Origin: Bradyrhizobium zhanjiangense | Lineage (GTDB): Bacteria; Pseudomonadota; Alphaproteobacteria; Rhizobiales; Xanthobacteraceae | Reading direction: 5' to 3' | Assembly (NCBI RefSeq): GCF_004114935.1 | Contig: NZ_CP022221.1 | Location: 1,757,001 to 1,821,000, forward strand | DNA: 64,000 bases | The notes under the pieces: generated by a model | Told to the model about the DNA's origin: nothing | Seen by the model: only the letters and a program-made list of their open reading frames with translations | Database searches by the model: none | In this document: positions 34,169 through 42,168 of the stretch, piece by piece | Layout of the letters: every line of letters starts with the position of its first letter | How positions within the stretch are numbered: position 1 is the first letter of the stretch | Made by a program: the position numbers and the translations under genes

Positions 34169-35004
34169 GCGACGAGTCGACCGGCCACGGCAATTCAAAG
34201 ACCTCGGCTCGCGACCTCTCGCCTCCGGACATAAAGCAATGCTGTGCGGCTGTTTACGATAGCGATGCTGCGAAGCTGTTGCTTGGCGGCTCGTTTCATC
34301 CGGGCGGTGTCAAGCTTACGGAGCGGCTTGGTCAGCTGCTGGACTTGAAGCCTCAGACCCGCGTCCTGGACGTCGCGGCGGGCAGGGGAACAAGCGGGAT
34401 TTTCCTCGCCAAGCGATTCGGCTGTGAGGTGGTCGGCGTTGACTTTAGCCAGAAGAACGTTGAGGACGCCAATTGCACCGCGCAGGAGATGGGTTTGGCC
34501 GAACGAGCGTCGTTTCGGTGGGCCGATGCGGAGCGGCTGTCGTTTGCCGACAGCTCGTTCGACGCAGTCATCTGCGAGTGCTCCTTCTGCCTCTTCCCGG
34601 ACAAGCAGGTTGCCGCCAGCGAGTTCGCGCGGGTGCTCGCAGCCGGTGGTCAGGTCGGATTGAGCGATCTGACGCGAATGGAAACGTTGTCGCGAGACCT
34701 CGATGGCCTGATGTCCTGGATCGCGTGCATCGCCGATGCGCGACCGCTCACGGCTTATGTCGCACATCTCTCCGCCGCCAATCTGGCGGTACGGATCGTC
34801 GAAGAACACAACCAGTTACTCGCTGAATTCGTGAATGGGATACGCACGCGGCTTCTCGCCGCCGAGATCGCGGCAGGATTAGGGAAGCTTGTCCTGCCGG
34901 GCTTCGATCTCGATGCGGCCAAGAAGCTCGTCAGGTCTGCTCAGGAGGCGATTGCGCAAGGCAAACTTGGCTACGCAATCGTAACGGCAATCAAGCCTGC
35001 GTAG
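34165..35004 (+). CDS. Class I SAM-dependent methyltransferase coupled to the radical SAM enzyme
   Basis: A 279-residue protein; start GTG 34165 overlaps the upstream stop by four bases. Motif I is VLDVAAGRGTSG (about 68-79), with VGVDFS following and a motif-IV region (FDAVICECSFCLFP). An N-terminal segment with a vicinal Cys pair, KQCCAAVYDSDAAKLLLG, is typical of a group found beside Tes-like radical SAM genes and loosely resembles ArsM/UbiE. Acceptor unknown. Tight coupling argues the two proteins work on one substrate. Confidence 0.82.
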   Translation: MSDESTGHGNSKTSARDLSPPDIKQCCAAVYDSDAAKLLLGGSFHPGGVKLTERLGQLLDLKPQTRVLDVAAGRGTSGIFLAKRFGCEVVGVDFSQKNVEDANCTAQEMGLAERASFRWADAERLSFADSSFDAVICECSFCLFPDKQVAASEFARVLAAGGQVGLSDLTRMETLSRDLDGLMSWIACIADARPLTAYVAHLSAANLAVRIVEEHNQLLAEFVNGIRTRLLAAEIAAGLGKLVLPGFDLDAAKKLVRSAQEAIAQGKLGYAIVTAIKPA

Positions 35005-35156
35005 TGACAAGGGTGGCGGGAAGGGTGCAGTAGCGCGGAACACCCTTAGGCTCAATACCACCCCGCATCATAACGAAAGGTCCTGTGCAACGACGATTCT
35101 GATGAAGCTGGCTGCCAGAATCCGTTTCTGACATCTATAGAGCGACGAAGAATCCG

Positions 35157-35909
35157 ATGCGTAACACACTGGCAAAGATCGGCAGGGGTCTCGCGAGTTT
35201 TCTGAGCAGGGAACGGCATGTCCATGGAGCAACTCCGCCCACTCCGCCGGATCGGCTACTCTCCTATCTGGAGCCCGCCGACGTGTTGCTGGTCGACGGC
35301 AATTCGCAGATCAGCACGGCAATCAAATATTTGACGCAATCGACCTGGTCGCACGCCGCCCTCTATGTCGGCGCCTTCGGCGAAGGACGCCTTGCTCGAT
35401 CGACGCACCGCTTCATCGAAGCGGATCTCATGGAGGGCGTTCGCAGCGTCGGCGTCGAGGCGTTCGCGGGCATGCCATCTCGAATCTGCCGGCCGGTGGG
35501 ACTGACCGAGGCAGAACGCCGCGCCGTCACCGGCTTTGCGATCGCCCACCTCGGACATCGCTATGATCTCAAGAACGTCATTGATCTCGCGCGCTATCTG
35601 TTGCCGACCCCGCCGGTCCCCGTGCAAATTCGCCGCCGCATGATCGCGTTCGGAAGCGGCGATCCAACCCGGGCCATTTGCTCCACGCTGATCGCCCAGG
35701 CCTTCCAAGCGCTACAATACCCCGTGCTTCCCTTCGTCGAGTATCGCGCCGCGGCAACGGAGGACTGTCCCGAGTGCATTGACGAGATCATGCACATCCG
35801 CCACCACTCCCTGTTCGTTCCACGCGATTTCGATGTCTCGCCTTACTTTCGTATCGTCAAACCGACGATAGAAGGCGAATTCGATTTCAGGACATTGAAA
35901 TGGAGCTGA
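35157..35909 (+). CDS. YiiX/YebB-like permuted NlpC/P60 hydrolase
   Basis: A 250-residue protein of the permuted papain-fold (YiiX/C92) family. The catalytic His is in STWSHAALYVG (about 63-73) and the catalytic Cys in RAICSTLIAQAFQ (about 179-191), the reverse order seen in permuted members. Such proteins cleave amide or thioester bonds of envelope components. No clear signal peptide. It is 152 bp after the methyltransferase and may be separately expressed. Confidence 0.78.
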   Translation: MRNTLAKIGRGLASFLSRERHVHGATPPTPPDRLLSYLEPADVLLVDGNSQISTAIKYLTQSTWSHAALYVGAFGEGRLARSTHRFIEADLMEGVRSVGVEAFAGMPSRICRPVGLTEAERRAVTGFAIAHLGHRYDLKNVIDLARYLLPTPPVPVQIRRRMIAFGSGDPTRAICSTLIAQAFQALQYPVLPFVEYRAAATEDCPECIDEIMHIRHHSLFVPRDFDVSPYFRIVKPTIEGEFDFRTLKWS

Positions 35910-35974
35910 AGGAGAGTCGGACGGCGGACCGATTTTCCGGTTCACGACAGAGTCTGTGGCAGCTCGCCGTCGAA

Positions 35975-36453
35975 CTATTTTTCTCTCGCTGCCTGCTCGG
36001 CGATCTTCGCAAATATTTCGTCAAGCTCGGCCGCAACTCCCTTGAGTGCATCCTTGCCCTCATCGGCGTACGGTGCAAACACGGTCGTTGGCTTCTTGTA
36101 CGACAGAGTGGCCGTGCCGTCCGGATTTTCGGTCACATAGAAGCGAATTGGCGCCTCGATGCCGGCCGACACACTTGCATCCAGCATGCGCCTCGCGAAA
36201 TCGTTTCGAAAAACACCCACAACCCGTTGCCCGGAATGTGGATGCTGGTCGCCTTGGCTCCCTCCGACGCGCTCGCCGACGTGACGAGGCCCATGTGTTG
36301 ACCTTTTACGGTACTCTCAAGTCTCTCACCGAGAGTGGAGAACGGGTAACGCGTATCGATCACGACCCATCCGCTTTGTGGCCTGATCGTGCCTGCAGTC
36401 GCCGGGGATATTGCTATCGATAAAGCAGTGACGGTCACGAAGATCCGATACAT
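35975..36453 (-). pseudogene. DUF302 protein gene with a frameshift
   Basis: Two frames together make one DUF302 protein. The first (36453 to about 36226) gives a signal peptide (TALSIAISPATA) and the DUF302 N-half ending at HIPGN; the second (from about 36225 to 35975) continues VVGVFRNDFARRMLDASVSAG, IEAPIRFYVTENPDGTATLSYKKP. One added base after GGCAAC would restore it. DUF302 occurs in periplasmic stress proteins. It is either a recent inactivation or a sequencing error. The downstream minus-strand region contains no other gene. Confidence 0.7.
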
Positions 36454-36486
36454 GACCAGCTCCTTTCGGCATCACCATCGCGAAAC

Positions 36487-36984
36487 CTACTGAACTAGCT
36501 CACCCTCAAGAACGAACCGGCGCTCCGTCGGGCCCGTTGCCATTATATGGAAGGTCCCGGCGCCCTTGAGCTTGTCCAGCTTTCCGGTGCCGCTCACGAC
36601 CTGCCACACGCCATTGTCCAGAAGCTTCGGTTTGCCGTCCGGCCCAGGAACGAAGATCGCCTGGATCGTCCACTTGATGTAGGCCTTGTCTCCATCCGCC
36701 TTGGTGAATTCGAGATAGCCGCGGGGCTCGCCGCCCACGCCTGGTACGATGTCGTGGGCGCCGTACTCCTCAACCGTCGCGCCGGCGAGAACGCCCTGAC
36801 CTTCGGATTTGCCTTCGCGATGAACGAGCAAAAAGAAATGTTTGCTGCCGTCGGCGAAGTCGAGGCGAAGCGCCTCCTTCTGGGCAACAAGTGCTTCGAA
36901 TTTGACCGTCTCCGCTTTTGCGGTGGACACCGCAACCGCGATCAGTCCGACGATGAGTGCATATTTGATCGCAAGGTGTTTCAT
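36487..36984 (-). CDS. Secreted protein of unknown function
   Basis: A 165-residue protein with a signal peptide (KYALIVGLIAVAVSTAKA). The mature part is beta-rich (FADGSKHFFLLVHREGKSEG, GAGTFHIMATGPTERRFVLEGELV), a one-domain barrel-like pattern similar to secreted DUF proteins. The start ATG 36984 has AGGA nine bases upstream; the frame extends to 37332 by shadow only. It follows the CcdA-like gene by 33 bp and is probably the last gene of the thioredoxin-CcdA transcript. Confidence 0.68.
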   Translation of the reverse strand: MKHLAIKYALIVGLIAVAVSTAKAETVKFEALVAQKEALRLDFADGSKHFFLLVHREGKSEGQGVLAGATVEEYGAHDIVPGVGGEPRGYLEFTKADGDKAYIKWTIQAIFVPGPDGKPKLLDNGVWQVVSGTGKLDKLKGAGTFHIMATGPTERRFVLEGELVQ

Positions 36985-37016
36985 GGCTCTGTTCCTCATT
37001 GAAACAATCGACCGCT

Positions 37017-37742
37017 TCATAACCGCGTCGTCACGGTTACCAGCCAGTCTGGCATGGCGCGGGTCAGGGAGGCCTCGATGATCTTGTCGAGGCCTGTGAG
37101 GACAAAGGTGCCGATGCCGACCAAGGCCGCACCCATTAAAGGCTTGCCAATATGCGACACTCGCGCCAGCCAATCGCGCCGCGCAAAGACGGCTTGTCTC
37201 GAGCCGTAGGCGAGTGCGAGGATCGGCGTTGCCGCACCCAAACCGAAACTGATCATGATTGCCGCAGCCGTAGAGACGCTGTCGCCTTCGGCCGCGAGCC
37301 CGACTGCCGCCCCAAGCGTCGGACCTGAGCAAGGAGACCAGATAACCCCAAGGAGGGCGCCAAGAACGAATTGGCCAGCGATTCCCGACGGCTGGAGTCG
37401 GTCAAGCACCATCTGGCCCCTAGTCGCGACGGGCGTCGCAATCGTTGTCAATCCTTCTTGAAGCGCGGGAACGAGAAGGACAATGCCCATGCCGGTTATC
37501 AGAGCCGCGATCGCGAGGCGCAACATCGACGGATCGAGCCCGATGCTGAATCCGACCGATGCGATGGCAACTCCCATCGCCGCAAAGGAAGTCGATAGGC
37601 CCGCGGCCAGCGCCAGCGGTCCCCATGCATTTTGCTCGATCACTCCAAAAAGAACGATCGGCAATATCGGCAACACGCACGGGGACAACGTCGATAGCGC
37701 TCCGGCTGCGTAGCCGAGACCCAAACTGCCGAGACCAACCAT
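37017..37742 (-). CDS. CcdA/DsbD-type thiol electron transporter
   Basis: A 241-residue membrane protein with six helices. Two conserved Cys occur in the CcdA motifs LSPCVLPILP (residue 22) and IWSPCSGPTLG (near 140). CcdA moves electrons from cytosolic thioredoxin to periplasmic thiol proteins. It ends 3 bp after the thioredoxin-like gene stop, a clear partnership. A SigF-type promoter precedes the pair. Confidence 0.88.
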   Translation of the reverse strand: MVGLGSLGLGYAAGALSTLSPCVLPILPIVLFGVIEQNAWGPLALAAGLSTSFAAMGVAIASVGFSIGLDPSMLRLAIAALITGMGIVLLVPALQEGLTTIATPVATRGQMVLDRLQPSGIAGQFVLGALLGVIWSPCSGPTLGAAVGLAAEGDSVSTAAAIMISFGLGAATPILALAYGSRQAVFARRDWLARVSHIGKPLMGAALVGIGTFVLTGLDKIIEASLTRAMPDWLVTVTTRL

Positions 37743-37744
37743 CG

Positions 37745-38125
37745 TCAGAACGCCTTCGCGATCATCGCGCGGATGAGCGCGGGGTTGGTTTCGGCCGTCG
37801 AGCGCGTGACCTCCTTGTCGCCCCGAAAGATGATAAGCGTGCTCTGGTACTGGACGCGGAACCGCTTCAACACGTCTTTAGCGGTGTCAAAGTCGACCTC
37901 GTAGACAACCAGATCCGGCTTTTCCTTTTCGATCTCTTGGACAATCGGACGCTGTTGCCTGCAGGTTGGACACCAGGAGGCGGTAACGTCGACGAGAATG
38001 GCTTTGTTCGCAGCTTGGGTGGATCTAAATGCATTGGCGTCGAACGGCTGTCCCGCCTCGGCGATGAGTGACGATGCAAGGAGCGCCGCCGCGATCAGCA
38101 AGACTTTATAGGTTTTCAAGAGCAT
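37745..38125 (-). CDS. Exported thioredoxin-like protein
   Basis: A 126-residue thioredoxin-fold protein with a signal peptide (VLLIAAALLASSLIAEAG) and active site WCPTC at residues 51-55. The C-half (YQSTLIIFRGDKEVTRSTAE) holds the cis-Pro region replaced by a Ser/Thr stretch. It should act in the periplasm as the partner of the CcdA-like protein directly downstream. A consensus SigF site lies 43 bases upstream of its ATG. Confidence 0.86.
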   Translation of the reverse strand: MLLKTYKVLLIAAALLASSLIAEAGQPFDANAFRSTQAANKAILVDVTASWCPTCRQQRPIVQEIEKEKPDLVVYEVDFDTAKDVLKRFRVQYQSTLIIFRGDKEVTRSTAETNPALIRAMIAKAF

Positions 38126-38167
38126 GATCTGTCAGTCTCCGTCGGATAGCGCGAACCTCAGGGTAGT

Positions 38168-38193
38168 TCGCTCGGAGGACAGAAAAGGTTACT
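38168..38193 (-). promoter_or_regulatory. SigF-type promoter of the thioredoxin/CcdA operon
   Basis: Minus strand GTAACC, 16 bases, CGAA, ending 43 bases before the thioredoxin start. GTAACCTTTT and GAGCGAAC match the bufA site in the extended positions. Confidence 0.8.
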
Positions 38194-38286
38194 AGGTCGC
38201 GTGAAAAAAAGTCGGCTCGTCCGAAAATTGACGCGGCGGACGAAGACGAAGGCCGCGGCGTCACCTCCGATGACCCTTCGCTTGCA

Positions 38287-38973
38287 CTAAGCGTTGCGGA
38301 GGTATTCGATGAGGTCGTTCGCAGCAGCCGACGACCAATCCGCTGCGCCCGGCATGTATCCGATGATCAGTCCGGAACTTGCGATGAGATAGGTAATCGG
38401 CATCCCGTAAAGCACGAACGGAGCATTCCTCTCATTGCTGCTATCCGGAGATGCGACGTAGCCGTTGGGATCCAAATAGATCGGGAGGGTCCGCAGCTCG
38501 AGCGTCGTGACGAAGCGCTCAACCGCCGCTCGACCATCTCTATCCTCCGAAACCGCAGCGACGTACAGGCTCCCGCGCCAGGCGTTTCTGTATTGTCGCT
38601 CCAGACGCGGCAGTTCAGTACGGCAGGCGGCGCACCACGATGCCCAGAAATTCAAGAGGACCGGCTTGCCGCGAAGGGACGACAGATCGACCGTGCCGCC
38701 TTCAAGCCGAAACAGCCTGGTTGATGGCAGCTCTCGCTGCGGGCGAACGATCGTAAATTGATATCTGCCGGGTTCGAAGTTGGGAATGTTTCGAGCTTGC
38801 GGCGCCGCAATCGCAGGGGTTGCGAGGGACGTAACCGCCCCGATCAGTCCAGAGACGACGATATCCCGCCGCGACGGAACATTGACCCCGGTGCGCATCG
38901 GAGCTGGGCCGGATCGGCGCGTGACCACTGGAAGGAGCCTCCATTTCGTGCGGGCTTCAACCGGCAATCTCAT
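38287..38973 (-). CDS. TlpA-like periplasmic thioredoxin
   Basis: A 228-residue redoxin. A twin-Arg-type leader (PSRRDIVVSGLIGAVTSLATPAIA) precedes the domain. The active site is WCAAC at about 113-117 (NFWASWCAACRTELPRLE), followed by a cis-Pro region YGMPITYLIA. The start 38973 overlaps the DUF427 stop by about 17 bp; ATG 38898 is an alternative that starts just before the twin-Arg segment. Likely role: reduction of periplasmic thiols such as apocytochrome or copper-protein cysteines. Confidence 0.82.
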   Translation of the reverse strand: MRLPVEARTKWRLLPVVTRRSGPAPMRTGVNVPSRRDIVVSGLIGAVTSLATPAIAAPQARNIPNFEPGRYQFTIVRPQRELPSTRLFRLEGGTVDLSSLRGKPVLLNFWASWCAACRTELPRLERQYRNAWRGSLYVAAVSEDRDGRAAVERFVTTLELRTLPIYLDPNGYVASPDSSNERNAPFVLYGMPITYLIASSGLIIGYMPGAADWSSAAANDLIEYLRNA

Positions 38974-39298
38974 CGACCTTTAGCACTGGCGACAAGCGAG
39001 GAACGGCCGGCCGAAACGCAATGAACGGCAACAGCGGGTTCGGCAGCCAATACATCCATCCGACAAACGGCTCCCTTGTTCCGTCGGGGAGGTGCAGATC
39101 GAGCCAAACGTACAGAAATTTATAGATGCAGAGTCCGGGCACCCAATTTGGCCGCAGGTAGTTCGTCTTTAGACACTTTCGGCTGATGTAGAGGTTTTCT
39201 TCAAAGGGCAAAATCCCCCAAAATCGGAGCGGGCCCTCGGCGATGACCTCGCCGCTTGATCGATGGGTGACGCGGATAGAGGGAGCCATGGTTCGCAT
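38957..39298 (-). CDS. DUF427-like protein
   Basis: About 113 residues from ATG 39298 (alternative 39289). Features of DUF427: SSGEVIAEGPLRFW, ENLYISRKCLK and a C-terminal aromatic/Pro block PFVGWMYWLPNPLLPFIAFRP. The frame continues upstream to 39520, but the SigF-type promoter at 39333-39358 lies inside it and sets the start downstream. Translationally overlaps the TlpA-like gene. Function unknown. Confidence 0.68.
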   Translation of the reverse strand: MRTMAPSIRVTHRSSGEVIAEGPLRFWGILPFEENLYISRKCLKTNYLRPNWVPGLCIYKFLYVWLDLHLPDGTREPFVGWMYWLPNPLLPFIAFRPAVPRLSPVLKVDEIAG

Positions 39299-39674
39299 AT
39301 CGCCCGTTACGTAAAATTGCGCTCCTGTAGAGTTCGTACCCCAGGCAGGAAAGGTTACCCAATGAAGCGGCTGAATCTGGTCAACTTGAAAGGGAGATCG
39401 ACACCAAAAGCGAATTATTGAGCAACCTTCGGTCGGGTGGGGACGAACGGGGCACGATGGCAGAATCGTTATCGGAAGAGCTGAGTGGGCCGCGCACGTC
39501 AAAAGATGACCGCTCGGCACGCAATTCGATGTATGCTGGACTGGCGCTCTTTGCCTTTCGTCGCGTGCAGAGGCTCAAACTTTGCTGTCGGTCGAACCGC
39601 TGTTCAGTAAGGCTCGGAGGTCAATTTGCTCTTTTTGTGCGCAGGACACGATAGTCCACTGATGGAGGTAGACC
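39299..39674. other. Intergenic region upstream of the DUF427 gene
   Basis: 376 bp. It holds the SigF-type promoter at 39333-39358. The remaining part toward the dehalogenase shows no gene; short frames are shadows. Confidence 0.5.
39333..39358 (-). promoter_or_regulatory. SigF-type promoter of the DUF427-TlpA operon
   Basis: Minus strand GTAACC, 16 bases, CGAA, ending 35 bases before the ATG at 39298. GTAACCTTTC matches the bufA site in the first ten bases. Confidence 0.75.
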
Positions 39675-40364
39675 ATGGCCGCCAACTTGTCGCTTGCCGC
39701 GCGGGCCTATGTCTTCGATGCGTACGGAACGCTATTCGATTTTGTGTCAGCAACGCGGCGTTGCCGCGACGTGCTTGGCGACGGCTTCGATAAGCTAACT
39801 GCCCTTTGGCGCGAAAAGCAGCTCCAATATACCTGGCTCCGCGCCGCACAAGGACGGCATGCGGATTTCTGGCAGGTGACGGGTGATGCATTGGACGTTT
39901 CTTTGGAGACCTTGATGCTCGATCAACCCGGGCTTCGCGATCGATTGATGGGGCTCTATTTGACGCTCGATACCTTCCCTGAGGTGCCCGAGGTACTCCA
40001 GCAGTTGAAGGCCGCCGGATTAAAAACCGCGATCCTGTCGAATGGAACGCCTGAAATGCTCGACTCGGCAGTAAAGCATGCTGGCATCGACGGTTTGCTT
40101 GATGCCGTATTTTCGGTCGAGGAGGTTGGGGCCTATAAGCCGGATCCACGCGTTTATCAGCTCGCGGTTGATCGGCTGGGCATTCCGGCCTCGCAAATTT
40201 CCTTTCAGTCCTCAAACGCCTGGGACGCTTACGCTGCATCCGCCTTTGGAATGAAGGTCGTCTGGTGCAATCGGTATCGTCAGCGCAAAGAGCGTCTGCC
40301 AGGTCACCCCGACCATGAAATCGAAACGCTTGCCGAACTGCCAAGGATCGTCGGAGCAGTTTGA
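39675..40364 (+). CDS. L-2-haloacid dehalogenase (HAD family, type II)
   Basis: A 229-residue HAD hydrolase. The nucleophile Asp is in YVFDAYGTLFD, the Ser/Asn in LSNGTPEML, Lys in KPDPRVYQLA and the acidic/Asn site in FQSSNAWDAYAAS. This set (SNG, KPDP, SSNAWD) is specific to L-2-haloacid dehalogenases, which replace halogen by OH with inversion. GGAGG nearby supports ATG 39675. It precedes nrtS and is unrelated to the SigF group. Confidence 0.88.
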   Translation: MAANLSLAARAYVFDAYGTLFDFVSATRRCRDVLGDGFDKLTALWREKQLQYTWLRAAQGRHADFWQVTGDALDVSLETLMLDQPGLRDRLMGLYLTLDTFPEVPEVLQQLKAAGLKTAILSNGTPEMLDSAVKHAGIDGLLDAVFSVEEVGAYKPDPRVYQLAVDRLGIPASQISFQSSNAWDAYAASAFGMKVVWCNRYRQRKERLPGHPDHEIETLAELPRIVGAV

Positions 40365-40386
40365 TGCATGCAGGGCTGGGAGACGG

Positions 40387-40617
40387 ATGGTGACGTTGAG
40401 GCTCGCATGCCGTTATGCATTCTCTGATGGCGTGCCTCGCCGTTCGCTTGTTGTTGCCCTTGTTGTGGGGACGGTGCTGAACCTCATTAATCAGGGCGAC
40501 GCATTATTTGGCGCAATGCCAATCAATTGGTTCAAGATTACTCTTACCTACTTCGTGCCGTATGCTGTTTGCACCTATGGTGCAGTTTCCTTCCGAATTC
40601 GCAAAATGCGTGCCTAG
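40387..40617 (+). CDS. Small membrane protein, NrtS-like nitrate/nitrite transporter
   Basis: A 76-residue protein with two hydrophobic helices; RRSLVVALVVGTVLNLINQGDALFG and WFKITLTYFVPYAVCTYGAVS match the NrtS family of small nitrate/nitrite transporters. ATG 40387 is in frame with the family start; the longer frame is shadow. It lies 22 bp after the dehalogenase. Confidence 0.75.
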   Translation: MVTLRLACRYAFSDGVPRRSLVVALVVGTVLNLINQGDALFGAMPINWFKITLTYFVPYAVCTYGAVSFRIRKMRA

Positions 40618-40681
40618 CTGCGACGGAGCGGCCTTGGATCGGCGGACACGCTCAAATTCCGGGTTGACTGGTTGGCAGAAT

Positions 40682-40696
40682 GTTCCTATTTTGTTC
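40682..40696 (+). promoter_or_regulatory. LexA (SOS) box upstream of dinB
   Basis: GTTC-N7-GTTC (GTTCCTATTTTGTTC), the alphaproteobacterial LexA site, lies 69 bases before the dinB ATG. It predicts DNA-damage induction of the polymerase. Confidence 0.85.
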
Positions 40697-40764
40697 CCAT
40701 GCAGTCGATGTGCTGTCGAGGACAGCATCAAACTCCAATCAGAAGTCGCGGGTGAACGATCGGG

Positions 40765-42012
40765 ATGGCAACGACAGCCACGATCCTTCATGCAGACCTG
40801 GACGCTTTTTATGCCTCGGTTGAGCAGATGCTCGACGCTTCGCTACGCGGCAAACCCATCGCCGTTGGTGGCGGGGTTGTGCTTGCCGCTTCTTACGAAG
40901 CCAAGGCCTTCGGGGTCCGTAGCGGAATGCCGGGACGCCAGGCACGTGAGCTATGCCCACAACTCACCTTTGTCACCGGCCATTTCAAAGACTACCAACG
41001 GCTAGGCGATGCCGCCATCAAGGTGATCGGCGATTTCACACCCCTCGTCGAGCGGATTTCCATCGACGAGGCCTTTGCCGACGTCGCGGGCTGCACCCAT
41101 CTCTTCGGCACGCCTGCCGAAATTGCAATGGCAATCCGCCAGCGGGTGCGCACCGAGCTTGGCCTTCCGATCTCAGTGGGTGTCGCGCGAACCAAGCATC
41201 TGGCGAAAATTGCCTCGCAAGTGGCCAAGCCCGACGGGCTCGTGGTTGTCGATCCCGACACCGAGCTGGAATTCCTTCACCCACTCACCGTCGACCTGAT
41301 GTGGGGAGTGGGTCCGGTCACGAAGGCGCGGCTGGCCGAGATCGGCGTGCTGACTATCGGACAGCTGGCAAAGACACCGGGATGGTCGCTCGAGCGGTTG
41401 CTCGGTCCCGCGGCAGGGGAGAAACTCGCAGCGCTGGCGTGGAATCGCGATCCGCGGGAAATCAAGTCTCACCGCCGGGCCAGATCGGCAGGAGCGCAGT
41501 CAGCGATTGGCAGGAAACCGGCCGTGGAGCGGGTTTTTCGACCCACCCTGGTTCACCTTGCGGATCGAGTCGCCACGCGACTCCGCGCCAAGTCCAGGCC
41601 TGGCCGAACGGTGACGGTCCGCGTTCGCTTCGCCGACCTGAGCTCGGTCACGCGCTCGATAACGCTCGATGCGCCGATCTTCGCGACCATGATCCTCGCT
41701 GAGCTGGCCGAGGATCTGGTGCGCGCGATCCTTGCAAATCACCCGGACGAGAAGATCATCTCGCTATTGGCGATCTCGGTGTCGCATATCGAGGAGCACT
41801 GGGATCCTGAGCTGGAACTCCCGTTCGGACTTGAAGAGGAAGGGCGCCGCCCCGGCAGCAGGCTAGGCATGGCGCGTTGGGCGGCAGACTGTGCCATCGA
41901 CAAGATCCGCGATCGCTTCGGATGGGACGCGATCGGATATGGCTCAGCAGCCTTGGGTATTTCTCGTTTCGTGCCCGACGAGTTTCGCAAACTCGCCGAA
42001 AAGGACCTGTAA
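40765..42012 (+). CDS. dinB: DNA polymerase IV (Y-family)
   Basis: A 415-residue Y-family polymerase. N-terminal catalytic Asp in ILHADLDAFYASVEQ, the second acidic pair in VERISIDEAFADVAG (SIDEA), an HhH thumb (VGPVTKARLAEIGVLTIGQL) and a little-finger domain with VRVRFADLSSVTRS. Translesion synthesis. It has a LexA box upstream. The C-terminus lacks an obvious beta-clamp-binding motif by eye. Intact length. Confidence 0.92.
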   Translation: MATTATILHADLDAFYASVEQMLDASLRGKPIAVGGGVVLAASYEAKAFGVRSGMPGRQARELCPQLTFVTGHFKDYQRLGDAAIKVIGDFTPLVERISIDEAFADVAGCTHLFGTPAEIAMAIRQRVRTELGLPISVGVARTKHLAKIASQVAKPDGLVVVDPDTELEFLHPLTVDLMWGVGPVTKARLAEIGVLTIGQLAKTPGWSLERLLGPAAGEKLAALAWNRDPREIKSHRRARSAGAQSAIGRKPAVERVFRPTLVHLADRVATRLRAKSRPGRTVTVRVRFADLSSVTRSITLDAPIFATMILAELAEDLVRAILANHPDEKIISLLAISVSHIEEHWDPELELPFGLEEEGRRPGSRLGMARWAADCAIDKIRDRFGWDAIGYGSAALGISRFVPDEFRKLAEKDL

Positions 42013-42168
42013 CCACCGCCAGTCATGGGTTGTTGTGCCTCCGTGATTTGAGCCTAGTCCGAGACCATTTAAGGCAGCGACGGATCGCGCACGAACGGCG
42101 GTTTTTGGCGGACTATCGAGGCGCCTCTTCTCCAGTTAGGCTGCTCGCCGATAAGAAAATAGCGCTCC

